From CAWARU01 sp963784575 (GTDB lineage Bacteria; Pseudomonadota; Gammaproteobacteria; UBA6186; Azoamicaceae), in assembly GCA_963784575.1 (NCBI GenBank), contig CAWARU010000001.1:1736001-1800000 (forward strand): a DNA stretch of 64,000 nucleotides, read 5' to 3'. A program made the position numbers and the translations under genes. Positions 37,941-48,648 of this stretch are shown one piece after another. The notes beneath the pieces were generated by a model. That model made no database searches. It was not told the origin of the DNA and was given only the letters and a program-made list of their open reading frames with translations. Positions within the stretch are counted from its first letter, which is position 1. Every line of letters starts with the position of its first letter.

Positions 37941-39188
37941 TCAGGAACCTAATGAAGTTATGATCTCGCGACCTCGTCGGTTCAGTCCAGGCGTGTAGAA
38001 GTCAAACAATCCTTCGCTGCCAAAACGAGAACGAGGTTGTGATCTTGCTGCCCAAGCAGTTGAATATACTGGCAACAGAGTGATAGCTGGAACATTGGTT
38101 CTTACCACAAAATTGTTCATTGGGTTCACCTGGGAATCAATCTTAATACCAATAAAGTCATCATAAGATCTTATTCTGGATCTGGATGAAGAAGTGGTTA
38201 GAATTTGATGCTCTCGCCCCCCAATATCTGAGGCACTAGATGGAAGTTTTGATCTAATTTTGACAGGCTTGGTTGCTGCTCCTATTTGCTCAAGGGGAGA
38301 TAAATCCTTTGGTGTAATATCTAGGGGCCTTCTTTGAACCAAGGTTTCTCGTTTTAGTTTTTGAATTCGTGGTTCGGCAGTTTCTGGTTCTAGGACCGCT
38401 TTAGGAACAGCTTCTGCATAAACAGGATCAATAAGAAGATTGATGATGTCTTCGACAAGAGAAGATTCAAGTGATTTAGGTCTTATCATTTCTAGCTCAG
38501 TTTTTCCGGGATAAGAAGACTTGGCAGTTCTAGCTTCTTCCAAAACTTCTCTTATGGGAGAAGTTGTTGCTTTTTTTGCTTGTTGGGTATTTTTTGGTGG
38601 TGTTCCAAATTCCTTTGTTAATTTTACTATTTCAGGTTCATGTTCTTTTTCTTTAGCAGATGTAGGTTTAGATCCTAAAGGTTTTAGAGTTTTGGCTTTT
38701 TTATCTACATGCTGGAAAGGTTTTGCTTCCTTATCAGTACGTTTGTGAGATGAGGCTGAAGCAGATTTGTCGGGTGTAGGTGAACGTTCTTTGTTGGTGG
38801 GCAGGGCGCTTCCACCCGCTTTCTGCAAGTCTGTAAGAACCTTATTGCTACGCTCGGTTACAGAGATATCTGACATGAGTTGCCCAAGGCTTGCACCTCC
38901 AACTTGTGCGACGGTCGAGAGACCAATCGTTGCAGCAGTTTGTAAGAAGTTGGAACGGGTGATGGCGGAGGTGACTGCCGCGCTGACGAGAACCGATGTC
39001 AGCTTTTCGTTTAAGTTTCGAACAAATCCAAGTTCTCGGGAGCCTCCAATGGCAATTGTGGTGCCAATGGAAGTTAGGAGGGCGGGGGAGAGTTTGCCGC
39101 CATCAAAGCCTACTTGGATTGCGGCTTTAGAGGCAGCTACTATGGCGTTGGTGACTACGCCTTGGGTGAAAGCCTGGTTACCAATTTT
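37941..39188 (-). pseudogene. T2 middle fragment (linker region)
   Basis: Continuation of the T2 toxin core between two in-frame TGA codons (37941-37943 and 39189-39191). It encodes the end of the Gly/Ala hydrophobic segment (QVGFDGGKLSPALLTSIG, NLNEKLTSVL, ASLGQLMSDIS). The Ser/Lys/Pro linker with PDKSAS-SHKRTD and the SPLEQIGAAT motif follow, which matches SPLRHIEA in T3 and SPLRQIEAAT in T4. Sequence is close to T3 and T4 until the linker, then diverges. Confidence 0.75.
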
Positions 39189-39191
39189 GAT

Positions 39192-41422
39192 TCAAGCCAT
39201 TTCACCGGATTTAAATAGAGTATTCATATTTTTAAAGGCGGTGGTGTTTCCTAAAGTGTTGCCGAGATAAAAACCAAATGCGGAGAGCCCGGCATTTAGG
39301 ATACCATCTTTTAGAATGCGTTTGGTATTGCCAGTGAATGCAGCGGTGAGGGAACCCATTAATGCGCCTTCCACGGATAAGGTGAGAGCTGCCATGGTGG
39401 TTGCGGAGGTTACACCGAGGAAGGCTCCGAGCTGAGCTGCGAGCGTGGGTGCTATTTGGGGGGCGATACGGCTACGGCTGCTATGACAGCAAGGTTCTTG
39501 AAGAAGCGGGTTTCGAGTTTATGCTTCGCATGTCGGTAATCAGAGTGGAGTTGCTGCCTTAGTTCTGTGAAGGAATTGCGGGTGGATTGAACGGCGTTAT
39601 GGTATTGCTGCAGAACTTCGGAGTCTGCCGCATGGAGCGAATTTATAACGCTGTTTAATTCAGCGATGCGTTTATTAAAGGCGAGCTCCTGTGCATTGAG
39701 CCAATGCGCGAGGTCTTGCCTTTCGGCAGCAAAGGCTCGGTTCATTGCCTCTTCTTCCTTGTCCATTTTCTGCTGCATCTCATCACGAGTCTTTTGCCAG
39801 ATTGCCATTTTATTCTTTAAGGTCAATTTTGGAGGAGTAGAGATTAACCCAGAATTTATTGCTTCCTGCGTCATCTGGTAGAATTTTGCACCAATAAAGT
39901 TTTTAACATTGAGGTTAAATAGTACTTGGTGCTCTTTTTGATATTCAAGAGACTCTTTAGCGGCAGTGTCTGTCACAGCCAGTGTTACCTGCCCCATTCC
40001 AAAGACTTGTTTCCCGAATTCTGCAATAATACTCGCGGTGCCAGCGATAAAGAGCTCAGGATGAGTTTTATAGAGTTCCTCTATTACTTTGGGGTGTTCA
40101 GGAGCAAGTTTTAATCTCAGAGCAAGTTCTTTCGCTTTGTTTTTCAAGTGCATACTTTTGATAATATAGTCATAGTCCTTTTCGTCTTCTAGAGTTGCGT
40201 CAAGCATGTCAAAATCAATAAATACGCAATGAAGCGCTCGGGTCGCTATAAAGAATTGCTGTGCAAAATCCATAACTTGTTGTTTATAAGTGTCTTCTAT
40301 AGAACCTTGAGCAATTATTTCCTTGAGGTGTGTGAGCATTATCATCATTGGAAATACATAAAGCGCATAAGGCTCTACCCTGCTTAACCTCAGGTAATAA
40401 CTTAACATCGCTTCTATTTTCTGGACAGGCTCAGGATATTTATCGAGATATCTTTGAGTTCTACTGCATTCTGCATCAAAAGCAGCAATGGCATCTCCGT
40501 CTGACGTTTTTAAGACTTCTCGAATACCAAGAATGGGTTCATCATTCAAGATATACGCCAACTTTGGTATATGTGTTTTGGCTAAAGATAAGGTGGTCTC
40601 ATGATTGGCATTTTCATGATTGACATCAATACCAGCCTTCTTTAAGACATTAAATAATTCTAATGAGAGTTTTTGAGAGAGAATTGCTTTTTGTAAGGCA
40701 TCATAACCTTTTGCGTCAACACTATTGATGTAGGCACCTTGAGAGAGACAAGCTTCCACTGCTTTGTAATTCCCATGTTCTGCAGCATTGAAGAGTTTCA
40801 GTGCAAGTTCAGATTGGCTCTTCAAACTCGCATTCATTAATTGTAAAGTTTCTGGGGATAAGACTAAACCCAAAGGTTTTGGGGCAAAATGATGTTCCAA
40901 GGCGTTTAAATTCATAGCGTGTGACCAGCAAAATATCCCTCTTCCGCCTCTTGCAAAAACAAAGATGTGGTTTTGATGTTTGACACGTAGTGAATGAACT
41001 TGAATGGTTGAAAAATGCGGCTCTGCCTTCCAGCCAGTACCATCTGAAAGTGGAACATGGAAAGGTAATGGAAGCCAGTTGTTAGTCTCGGGATTGAAGG
41101 CATGTGCCATGACTCCCTGCCCGCCGCGGCCAAATAATAATACGTAATCGCTTCCCTGGTATCCCTCACTGACACCCATTTGAATCGTGGACCAATAACA
41201 CTTTTGATCCCAACCACATCTGTCTGCCCACGCTGGACCAGAAGCATGGTGTTTCAATGCTGAAGTATTGGGATTATAAGACCATAAACCGATCCCATAA
41301 GTGCTTCGTGCTATCAAAAAGAGATGGTCTTCTCCTTTAATCCGTCCCACTTTGATTTGGATAGTCCCGTAATATTGTTCAGGAGCCCAGCCAGTGAAAT
41401 CAGAACAATTAGGTCTAGGTGT
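39192..41422 (-). pseudogene. T2 core fragment lacking N-terminus, frameshifted
   Basis: Near-identical to T3 44280-46510. It carries propeller repeats 5-7, the second ankyrin region, the helical domain, coiled coil and the start of the hydrophobic segment. One base is missing at about 39468 (GCGATACGG versus GCGATGACGG in T3), ending the frame as AVSPPK. The TGA at 39189 replaces a Leu codon. Homology to T3 stops at 41422, where a family A palindrome begins. So the first 580 or so residues of the ancestral gene (coiled coil, ankyrin, propeller repeats 1-4) are gone. A clear pseudogene of the toxin family. Confidence 0.85.
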
Positions 41423-41423
41423 A

Positions 41424-41512
41424 GAAGAGTAAGGTGCCAGGAAGAGTAAGGTGCCAGGGCGCTGCAATACGCATTAAATTTATTGCGTATTGCAGCGGCC
41501 TGGCATCTTACC
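41424..41512. repeat. REP-like palindrome (family A) at T2 breakpoint
   Basis: A 17-base direct repeat GAAGAGTAAGGTGCCAG (41424-41440 and 41441-41457) leads into GCTGCAATACGCATTAAATT, TTGCGTATTGCAGC and CTGGCATCTTACC. Same inner arms as 20150-20208. The left edge coincides with the point where T2 stops matching T3. Confidence 0.85.
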
Positions 41513-41580
41513 TTTCCAATCGCGAGGATACACCGCCATATTTAAGGTTGTCAGCTCAGAATGTCATACACAACTTTTTT

Positions 41581-41988
41581 TCATAACTCCGCCCAATCCC
41601 AAGAAGGATTTTCATCCCAATTCTTTAAAAATTCTTTAGCAGGCATGATTAAATCATTATCATTGTCTATAATGACATCTTCTCTATTTGCTATTTTTAT
41701 TAAGAATTCTTTCAAAGGAATAATATCTTTAAAATGAATCAAATAAAATTTGGGCGAAATAAGTCTTTTCTTAAAACTTTCAAGCTCGTCGGGATCATAA
41801 TATTTTTCAATTTCAGGCGCTTTTTCAATTTGAATAAATCTATCTAGAGGTTTATTTTTTTCATCTATATATTGTAATGTAATCCTGTCATTCTCAAAAA
41901 ATATTGTACAATCCAAATCATTTCCTAATGCCTTTCTTACATCTTTCAAGTTATATTCTTGATTGGTAATTAAAACGATATCTCTCAT
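41581..41988 (-). CDS. Candidate immunity protein for T3
   Basis: 135-residue acidic protein (NLKDVRKALGNDLD..., FIQIEKAPEIEKYYDPDELESFKKRL, NPSWDWAEL at the end). Not a recognised family. ATG 41988 has AGGAG eight bases upstream and lies 38 bases inside the T3 3' end, so translation is coupled. Acidic immunity proteins commonly block nuclease toxins, which fits the nuclease-like T3 tip. Confidence 0.7.
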   Translation of the reverse strand: MRDIVLITNQEYNLKDVRKALGNDLDCTIFFENDRITLQYIDEKNKPLDRFIQIEKAPEIEKYYDPDELESFKKRLISPKFYLIHFKDIIPLKEFLIKIANREDVIIDNDNDLIMPAKEFLKNWDENPSWDWAEL

Positions 41989-44900
41989 ATTGAGCTTCTC
42001 CTAATGTACGCAATAAATCTTCAATATTATTGAAAATCTTAAAACCATGACTATTAGCATCTTTGATAACTGATGATTTGAAACCTCTGCTACGATTTAC
42101 TAATCTAGTAGCATCAAAACCTATTACTTCGAGATCTGTTAAACTTTGAGAAATAATTAATTGCCGAGTTATACCCTTTCCTGTTCCAGTTTTTACTTGG
42201 ATCACATGAGTTTTGGTTACCAAATCAAAATCAGTTATGGTCACACCACCTTGCCCATAAATCTTAAACTCAGCGTGTTTGACTGTATTTGGAGATCTTT
42301 TTTCAATTAAGGTGATTAACTCTCCCACCCCTGGATCTTTTACATTAAAAGTCCTTGTCGAGCAATGCACAAAACCTTTTACTGTTTTGCTACTAAATGA
42401 CTCTAACATTAAATTGGGGGATTCAACAATACGTTCTGCTTTCAACAAACCAAACTGAAATCGAGGCTCTGAAAATCTAATCTCAAGATTCGACAAAACT
42501 TCTCCAAAATTTCTTCTATTGATGTTTGTTTCAAGGTTCCTCCTCAAAGAAGATGCTGCCAGAAATTTAGTCTGAGATAATCCGTCTGCCAATTTACCAA
42601 TCGCTAGTGGTGATAGAAATGTAGAAGTAAGCTCTGTCAGCATTTCCGTCTTTTTCGGAAAATCCGCTTTAATAAAACTATCATAGGCATGAGTAATTCC
42701 TTGCCATCTCTCCGCATTTCTGTGTCTTGAACCTTCAGTGCAAGCACCAAAAAACATATTAACAGCAGATCCGCTTACATCCCAAAGTAAATAGCTGATA
42801 TCGGGTATCAGCCTATCAAGACCATATAAAACATCTATTGTACTGGACACCCCTCGACCCACAGCCCTACATGTTCTAAATGCTCCCTCTATATAGGATT
42901 TATTCGAAGTAGGTAAAGTAATGAGTGAGCTAACCCTGTATTGCTGTCGATCCAAATAGCTGGCATGAAAATTATCCAAAAATGCTTTTTCCCTAAACAT
43001 TGACCTTTGATTCGCACTTTGCCACTTTTGAGTAATAGGGCTTTTATCACCAGTTAATGCCTTCCCCCATCTCTTAAACCAATCTATCGTATAGGGCGTA
43101 AGCTCTCTAGCAGATAATTCCGTCCCCACAGAAAAACTAACGCGATAGTTTATCCTATCCTCAATTCTTAAGGGATATTGAGAGTTTGGAGTCAAATAGG
43201 AACTATGTTGCTGGTGTAAAAATTGAGACATACTGGTGTTGAATTGTAATTGCGGCCGATAATTATTATTTAATGGTGACATTGAATTTCTTTTAGAGCT
43301 ACTGGAAGCATGTTTTGGTGATTGTCCATTTGAATTTATTCTTAAGTTAAATCGGGTTCTGCTATCAGCCGCTTCAATATGCCTAAGGGGTGAGAAATCT
43401 CGTGGGCGATATTCTAAACGACTTTGTTTTGCGCCTTTGGTGGTGGAATCAATTCCAGGATTTAAATCTTCTTTAGATACTGTAGCAGCATAAGCGGTTC
43501 GAATAAAAGAGAACGATGATTTTTGAGCTTCTGAAGGTATTGAGATTTCAGGATATAGTTTGAGATAGTTATGTTCTCTGCACTCTTTCATTACAGTTTC
43601 GAAATCAGATTTTGGTTTAGGCATTTTTTGAGATGTCGTTTGTTGTACTGATTTTACGAGTTGAGAATTTTTTGATAGTATTCCAAATTCCTTTGTTAAT
43701 TTTACTATTGCAGGATCATGTTCTCGTTCTTTAGCTAATAAGGGTTTAGATTGAGATTCTAGAGATTTTTGTGTTTTAGCTTTTCTATCTCCCTGCGAGG
43801 AAGGTTTTGTTACCCCATCAGTGCGTTTGTGAGATAAGGCAGATTTGTCGGGTACTGGTGAGGTTCTGTGTTCAGAGTTGACAGGGACTTTGGCACCGCT
43901 ACCCAGCTTAGACGAGTCTGCAAATTCTTTATTTCTATGCTCGATTAAAGAAATATCCGACATGAGCTGCCCAAGGCTTGCACCTCCGACTTGTGCTGCG
44001 GTTGAGAGACCAATTGTTGCGGCAGTTAGTAAGAAATTGGAACGGGTGATGGCGGAGGTGACTGCGGCGGTGACTATAACCGACGTCAGCTTTTCGTTTA
44101 AGTTTCGAACAAAGCCAAGTTCTCGGGAACCTCCTATGGCAATGGTGGTGCCAATGGAAGTTAAGAGGGCGGGGGAGAGTTTGCCGCCGTCAAAGCCTAC
44201 CTGGATTGCGGCTTTGGAGGCTGCAACGATGGCGTTGGTGACTACGCCTTGGGTGAAAGCTTGGTTACCAATTTTGATTAAAGTCATTTCACCGGATTTA
44301 AATAGAGTATTCATATTTTTAAAGGCGGTGGTGTTTCCTAAAGTGTTGCCGAGATAAAAACCAAATGCGGAGAGCCCGGCATTTAGGATACCATCTTTTA
44401 GAATGCGTTTGGTATTGCCAGTGAATGCAGCGGTGAGGGACCCCATTAATGCGCCTTCCACGGATAAGGTGAGAGCTGCCATGGTGGTTGCGGAGGTTAC
44501 ACCGAGGAAGGCTCCGAGCTGAGCTGCGAGCGTGGGTGCTATTTGGGGGGCGATGACGGCTACGGCTGCTATGACAGCAAGGTTCTTGAAGAAGCGGGTT
44601 TCGAGTTTATGCTTCGCATGTCGGTAATCAGAGTGGAGTTGCTGCCTTAGTTCTGTGAAGGAATTGCGGGTGGATTGAACGGCGTTATGGTATTGCTGCA
44701 GAACTTCGGAGTCTGCCGCATGGAGCGAATTTATAACGCTGTTTAATTCAGCGATGCGTTTATTAAAGGCGAGCTCTCGTTCATTGAGCCAATGCTCGAG
44801 CTCTTGTTTTTCAGCAAGGAAGGCTTTCTTCATTGCCGCCTCTTCCTTGTCCATTTTCTGCTGCATCTCATCACGAGTCTTTTGCCAGATTGCCATTTTA

Positions 44901-47900
44901 TTCTTTAAGGTCAATTTTGGAGGAGTAGAGATTAACCCAGAATTTATTGCTCCCTGCGTCATCTGGTAGAATTTTGCACCAATAAAGTTTTTAACATTGA
45001 GGTTAAATAGTACTTGGTGCTCCTTTTGATATTCAAGAGACTCTTTGGCGGCAGTGTCTGTCACAGCCAATGTTACCTGCCCCATTCCAAAGACTTGTTT
45101 CCCGAATTCTGCAATAATACTCGCGGTGCCAGCGATAAAGAGCTCAGGATGAGTTTTATAGAGTTCCTCTATTACTTTGGGGTGTTCAGGAGCAAGTTTT
45201 AATCTCAGAGCAAGTTCTTTCGCTTTGTTTTTCAAGTGCATACTTTTGATAATATAGTCATAGTCCTTTTCGTCTTCTAAAGTTGCGTCAAGCATGTCAA
45301 AATCAATAAATACGCAATGCAGCGCTCGGGTCGCCATAAAGAATTGCTGTGCAAAATCCATAACTTGTTGTTTGTAAGTGTCTTCTATAGAACCCTGAGC
45401 AATTATTTCCTTGAGGTGTGTGAGCATTATCATCATTGGAAATACATAAAGTGCATAAGGCTCTACTCTGCTTAACCACAGGTAATAACTTAACATCGCT
45501 TCTATTTTCTGGATAGGCTCAGGGTATTTATCGAGATATCTTTGCGTTCTATTGCATTCTGCATCGAAAGCAGCAATGGCATCTCCGTCTGACGTTTTTA
45601 AGAATTCTCGAATACCAAGAATGGGTTCATCATGCAAAATATACGCCAACTTTGGTATATGTGTTTTGGCCAAAGTTGAGGTGGTTTCATGATTAGCATT
45701 TTCATGATTGATATCAATACCTGCCCTTTTTAAGACATTAAATAATTCTAATGAGAGTTTTTGAGAGAGAATTGCTCTTTGTAGGGCATCATAACCTTTT
45801 GCATCAACACTATTGATGTAGGCACCTAGAGAGAGACAAGCTTCTACTGCTTTGTAATCCCCAAGTTCTGCAGCGCTGAATAGTTTCAGCGCAAGTTCAG
45901 ATTGGCTCTTCAAACTCGCATTCATTAATTGTAAAGTTTCTGGGGATAAGACTAAACCCAAAGGTTTTGGGGCAAAATGATGTTCCAAGGCGTTTAAATT
46001 CATAGCGTGTGACCAGCAAAATATCCCTCTTCCGCCTCTTGCAAAAACAAAGATGTGGTTTTGATGTTTGACACGTAGTGAATGAACTTGAATGGTTGAA
46101 AAATGCGGCTCTGCATTCCAGCCTGTACCATCTGAAAGTGGAACATGGAAAGGTAATGGAAGCCAGTTGTTAGTCTCGGGATTGAAGGCATGTGCCATGA
46201 CTCCCTGCCCGCCGCGGCCAAATAATAATACGTAATCGCTTCCCTGGTATCCCTCACTGACACCCATTTGAATCGTGGACCAATAACACTTTTGATCCCA
46301 ACCACATCTGTCTGCCCACGCTGGTCCAGAAGCATGGTGTTTCAATACTGAAGTATTGGGATTATAAGACCATAAACCGATCCCATAAGTGCTTCGTGCT
46401 ATCAAAAAAAGATGGTCTTCTCCTTTAATCCGTCCCACTTTGACTTGGATGGTCCCGTAATATTGTTCTGGAGCCCAACCAGTGAAATCAGAACAATTAG
46501 GTCCAGGTGTAAATCCAGACCATTTGTAAGTGTTGGGGTCGAAAAATCCTATCTTAACGCCAGCTGCTTCACGGTACACTAATACGATTTTATCTAAACC
46601 ATGAGCGTCCCGCGCTGTTGCCAATTGTAAGGTAGAATAATATTGTTTATAAGCCCAACCGCTGCTATCGGAACAACAAGGTCCAGCTCCACATCCAAAC
46701 CATTGATAAGTATTCGGGTCAAAACCCCACATCATAGTCCCGGCACCAGCACGATACAATAAAAATATTTTTTCTTTTCCATCTCCAGTCCGTGCTGTAG
46801 TGAGACGAAATGTGGAGTAATATTGTTCGTGAGCCCAGCCGCTGCCATCAGAACAAGCTGGGCCCGGGCCGCATTCTGTCCACTTACAAGTATGCGGATC
46901 GTAGCAAGACATATGAATTCCATACCCACTACGAATCAATAAGAATAATTTATCTAAACCATCCGCTGTACGTGCTTTAATCAAACGGATAGTACTATAG
47001 TATGGATGGGCTCCGAAACCAGATGCATCTGCATACAAGGGCCCTCTCGGAAGTGTGGTCCAGGTTTCTTTGGTAAAATCATAACTATGAAGATAGATCC
47101 CATCGCCAGCACGGCCAAGCACAAATAATTGCTGTTCGCCATTGACCTTGGCAAAGACACTTCTTATGGTTGAATTGTATTTTGGATCACTCCAACCCCC
47201 TTCATTACACCAGTCAGGACCCCCCGCAACTAACCCAGAATAGTTTTGTGCTCTGATTAATTCTTCCCATTCGCAGTCTAGAAGATAAGTCTTGACTCGA
47301 AAATCGGGATGTTCATTTGCTAATTCAACTGCGGTTTTTTTTAGCTTATTTTCTTTGTGGGCAACGTCAGCGCCAGCCTCAACTAAAGCATGAATAACTT
47401 CAAACGACTGCTTACTCAAAATGGCGAGCTGCAAAACGCTATAGCCATCTGCGTCCAAAACATTGGGGTCGGCTTTAGCCTTAACTAAAAATGGAACTAA
47501 TTTAGGTTGATGCTTAATTGCATAAAGCAGCGCATTGTAGCCTTCCGGATGGCTGAAATTAATATCTGCTCCCAGGTCTAATGCAGCCTGCAGAGCATCA
47601 CTATCGCCTTTTCGCAAAGCAAGCCAAAATTTTTCCGTATTGGATACCACCTCTCGCAGAGCATCAATCACGGATTCGTGATTCTGCAATTCTGCCAAAT
47701 CAAAAGCGGTATATCCATCAGAATGCGTCCTGCACAAATTAACACCATTTGCGCATAAAAGTTTCACAATAGCAGCTTGATTATGTTCCGCCGCAACGTG
47801 TAATGGGAGCAGCGAAAAAAAGAATAATCTCAATGAAATATTGCTGTTTTTGAGCAAGGTTTCGACAACTTTAATATCTCCGCTCATACATCCTATCAAA

Positions 47901-48229
47901 GCCGCTTTGACTAATCGCATATTGTTCTTTACATTTTGGCACGCAATCTCAAAGGCTTGTTTTCTTTGTGTCTGCGCTGCTTCAAGCTGCTGAATTGCAG
48001 CTGTTTTTTCTTTCAGATGCTGCGCCGTTTCCTGTTGTTTTACTACTTCAAGATTGGCACGTTCTGCAGCTAATTTAGCGAGTTCATTTTGAAGTTCCGA
48101 ATTTAATTCGGCTAAAATTCTAGATTCGTCCTCTGAAATTTTTTCAATACTTTGATCGTATTGTTTGCGAAGGTCGTGTTTGCCAGATACTTTATTGAAT
48201 CCTTTCTTTACCTCTTTCCAAAAACCCAT
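41951..48229 (-). CDS. Giant polymorphic toxin T3, nuclease-like tip
   Basis: 2092 residues, no signal peptide. Order: basic N-terminus and coiled coil (1-100), ankyrin repeats (105-320), seven propeller repeats of about 58 residues (340-745, each GW--EQYYSTIQL...F-P-T--W) and a second ankyrin pair (775-850). A helical domain (870-1100), a coiled coil (1100-1210) and a Gly/Ala hydrophobic segment (1213-1421) follow. Then come a Ser/Lys linker, FSFIRTAYAATV (about 1575) and SPLRHIEA (about 1617), and a unique tip. The tip has HAEFKIYGQGG, ITDFDLVT and VIQVKTG, matching E...D...QxK of PD-(D/E)XK nucleases. ATG 48229 follows GGAG. Delivery route unknown. Confidence 0.85.
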   Translation of the reverse strand: MGFWKEVKKGFNKVSGKHDLRKQYDQSIEKISEDESRILAELNSELQNELAKLAAERANLEVVKQQETAQHLKEKTAAIQQLEAAQTQRKQAFEIACQNVKNNMRLVKAALIGCMSGDIKVVETLLKNSNISLRLFFFSLLPLHVAAEHNQAAIVKLLCANGVNLCRTHSDGYTAFDLAELQNHESVIDALREVVSNTEKFWLALRKGDSDALQAALDLGADINFSHPEGYNALLYAIKHQPKLVPFLVKAKADPNVLDADGYSVLQLAILSKQSFEVIHALVEAGADVAHKENKLKKTAVELANEHPDFRVKTYLLDCEWEELIRAQNYSGLVAGGPDWCNEGGWSDPKYNSTIRSVFAKVNGEQQLFVLGRAGDGIYLHSYDFTKETWTTLPRGPLYADASGFGAHPYYSTIRLIKARTADGLDKLFLLIRSGYGIHMSCYDPHTCKWTECGPGPACSDGSGWAHEQYYSTFRLTTARTGDGKEKIFLLYRAGAGTMMWGFDPNTYQWFGCGAGPCCSDSSGWAYKQYYSTLQLATARDAHGLDKIVLVYREAAGVKIGFFDPNTYKWSGFTPGPNCSDFTGWAPEQYYGTIQVKVGRIKGEDHLFLIARSTYGIGLWSYNPNTSVLKHHASGPAWADRCGWDQKCYWSTIQMGVSEGYQGSDYVLLFGRGGQGVMAHAFNPETNNWLPLPFHVPLSDGTGWNAEPHFSTIQVHSLRVKHQNHIFVFARGGRGIFCWSHAMNLNALEHHFAPKPLGLVLSPETLQLMNASLKSQSELALKLFSAAELGDYKAVEACLSLGAYINSVDAKGYDALQRAILSQKLSLELFNVLKRAGIDINHENANHETTSTLAKTHIPKLAYILHDEPILGIREFLKTSDGDAIAAFDAECNRTQRYLDKYPEPIQKIEAMLSYYLWLSRVEPYALYVFPMMIMLTHLKEIIAQGSIEDTYKQQVMDFAQQFFMATRALHCVFIDFDMLDATLEDEKDYDYIIKSMHLKNKAKELALRLKLAPEHPKVIEELYKTHPELFIAGTASIIAEFGKQVFGMGQVTLAVTDTAAKESLEYQKEHQVLFNLNVKNFIGAKFYQMTQGAINSGLISTPPKLTLKNKMAIWQKTRDEMQQKMDKEEAAMKKAFLAEKQELEHWLNERELAFNKRIAELNSVINSLHAADSEVLQQYHNAVQSTRNSFTELRQQLHSDYRHAKHKLETRFFKNLAVIAAVAVIAPQIAPTLAAQLGAFLGVTSATTMAALTLSVEGALMGSLTAAFTGNTKRILKDGILNAGLSAFGFYLGNTLGNTTAFKNMNTLFKSGEMTLIKIGNQAFTQGVVTNAIVAASKAAIQVGFDGGKLSPALLTSIGTTIAIGGSRELGFVRNLNEKLTSVIVTAAVTSAITRSNFLLTAATIGLSTAAQVGGASLGQLMSDISLIEHRNKEFADSSKLGSGAKVPVNSEHRTSPVPDKSALSHKRTDGVTKPSSQGDRKAKTQKSLESQSKPLLAKEREHDPAIVKLTKEFGILSKNSQLVKSVQQTTSQKMPKPKSDFETVMKECREHNYLKLYPEISIPSEAQKSSFSFIRTAYAATVSKEDLNPGIDSTTKGAKQSRLEYRPRDFSPLRHIEAADSRTRFNLRINSNGQSPKHASSSSKRNSMSPLNNNYRPQLQFNTSMSQFLHQQHSSYLTPNSQYPLRIEDRINYRVSFSVGTELSARELTPYTIDWFKRWGKALTGDKSPITQKWQSANQRSMFREKAFLDNFHASYLDRQQYRVSSLITLPTSNKSYIEGAFRTCRAVGRGVSSTIDVLYGLDRLIPDISYLLWDVSGSAVNMFFGACTEGSRHRNAERWQGITHAYDSFIKADFPKKTEMLTELTSTFLSPLAIGKLADGLSQTKFLAASSLRRNLETNINRRNFGEVLSNLEIRFSEPRFQFGLLKAERIVESPNLMLESFSSKTVKGFVHCSTRTFNVKDPGVGELITLIEKRSPNTVKHAEFKIYGQGGVTITDFDLVTKTHVIQVKTGTGKGITRQLIISQSLTDLEVIGFDATRLVNRSRGFKSSVIKDANSHGFKIFNNIEDLLRTLGEAQYERYRFNYQSRI

Positions 48230-48608
48230 AAGAATACTCCATTACTGATTACATAGTCTATGTAAGGGGACAACAATCCTTAAGAAACGGGACAGAAAAT
48301 AATATTACCAAGACCAAGGTAAACCACAAGAGATCATTTTCTTATTTTTTTGTAAGTTATTTCTTACAAAACTCGACTTAAGCTATTTATTATTCTTACA
48401 AATCTGACTGCTGACTAAAGGACTAAAATTTAAGACTCTGAAATTGTCATATACTGTCATACCATGATCATATTATAATGTTTTTACTTTTGAGGCTTGA
48501 CCCCATCTAACTCCCTATGATCATTATTTTCTAACCAGTTACTCTCAGACTCCCTTTAGATTTTGATAAGACTTTAATCGGCATTTGATTTATTCAGGAG
48601 GTAATATT
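48230..48608. other. Upstream region of T3
   Basis: Contains the GGAG ribosome site of T3, AT-rich DNA, and on the plus strand a TATAAT at 48474-48479 with poorly spaced -35 candidates. TTGACCCCATCTAACTCC (48497) resembles arms of the family B repeats. No gene other than the 11-codon frame that follows. Confidence 0.4.
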
Positions 48609-48644
48609 ATGTCAGCAATTCTAGGTATAACGAGTGCAGAATAA
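48609..48644 (+). CDS. 11-codon frame with strong ribosome site
   Basis: MSAILGITSAE. AGGAGG lies exactly seven bases before ATG, and a strong hairpin terminator starts 5 bases after the stop. It could be a leader peptide, a small protein, or the stump of a deleted gene. Exact copy at 59176, but that block is a recent duplicate, so conservation is not evidence. Confidence 0.35.
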   Translation: MSAILGITSAE

Positions 48645-48648
48645 AAAC

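Noticed and set aside
34340..39191. TGA recoded as an amino acid
   Set aside because: Intact genes here (for example the T2 C-terminal frame and trpS) end in TGA, and no conserved housekeeping protein contains internal TGA, so nonsense mutation is simpler.
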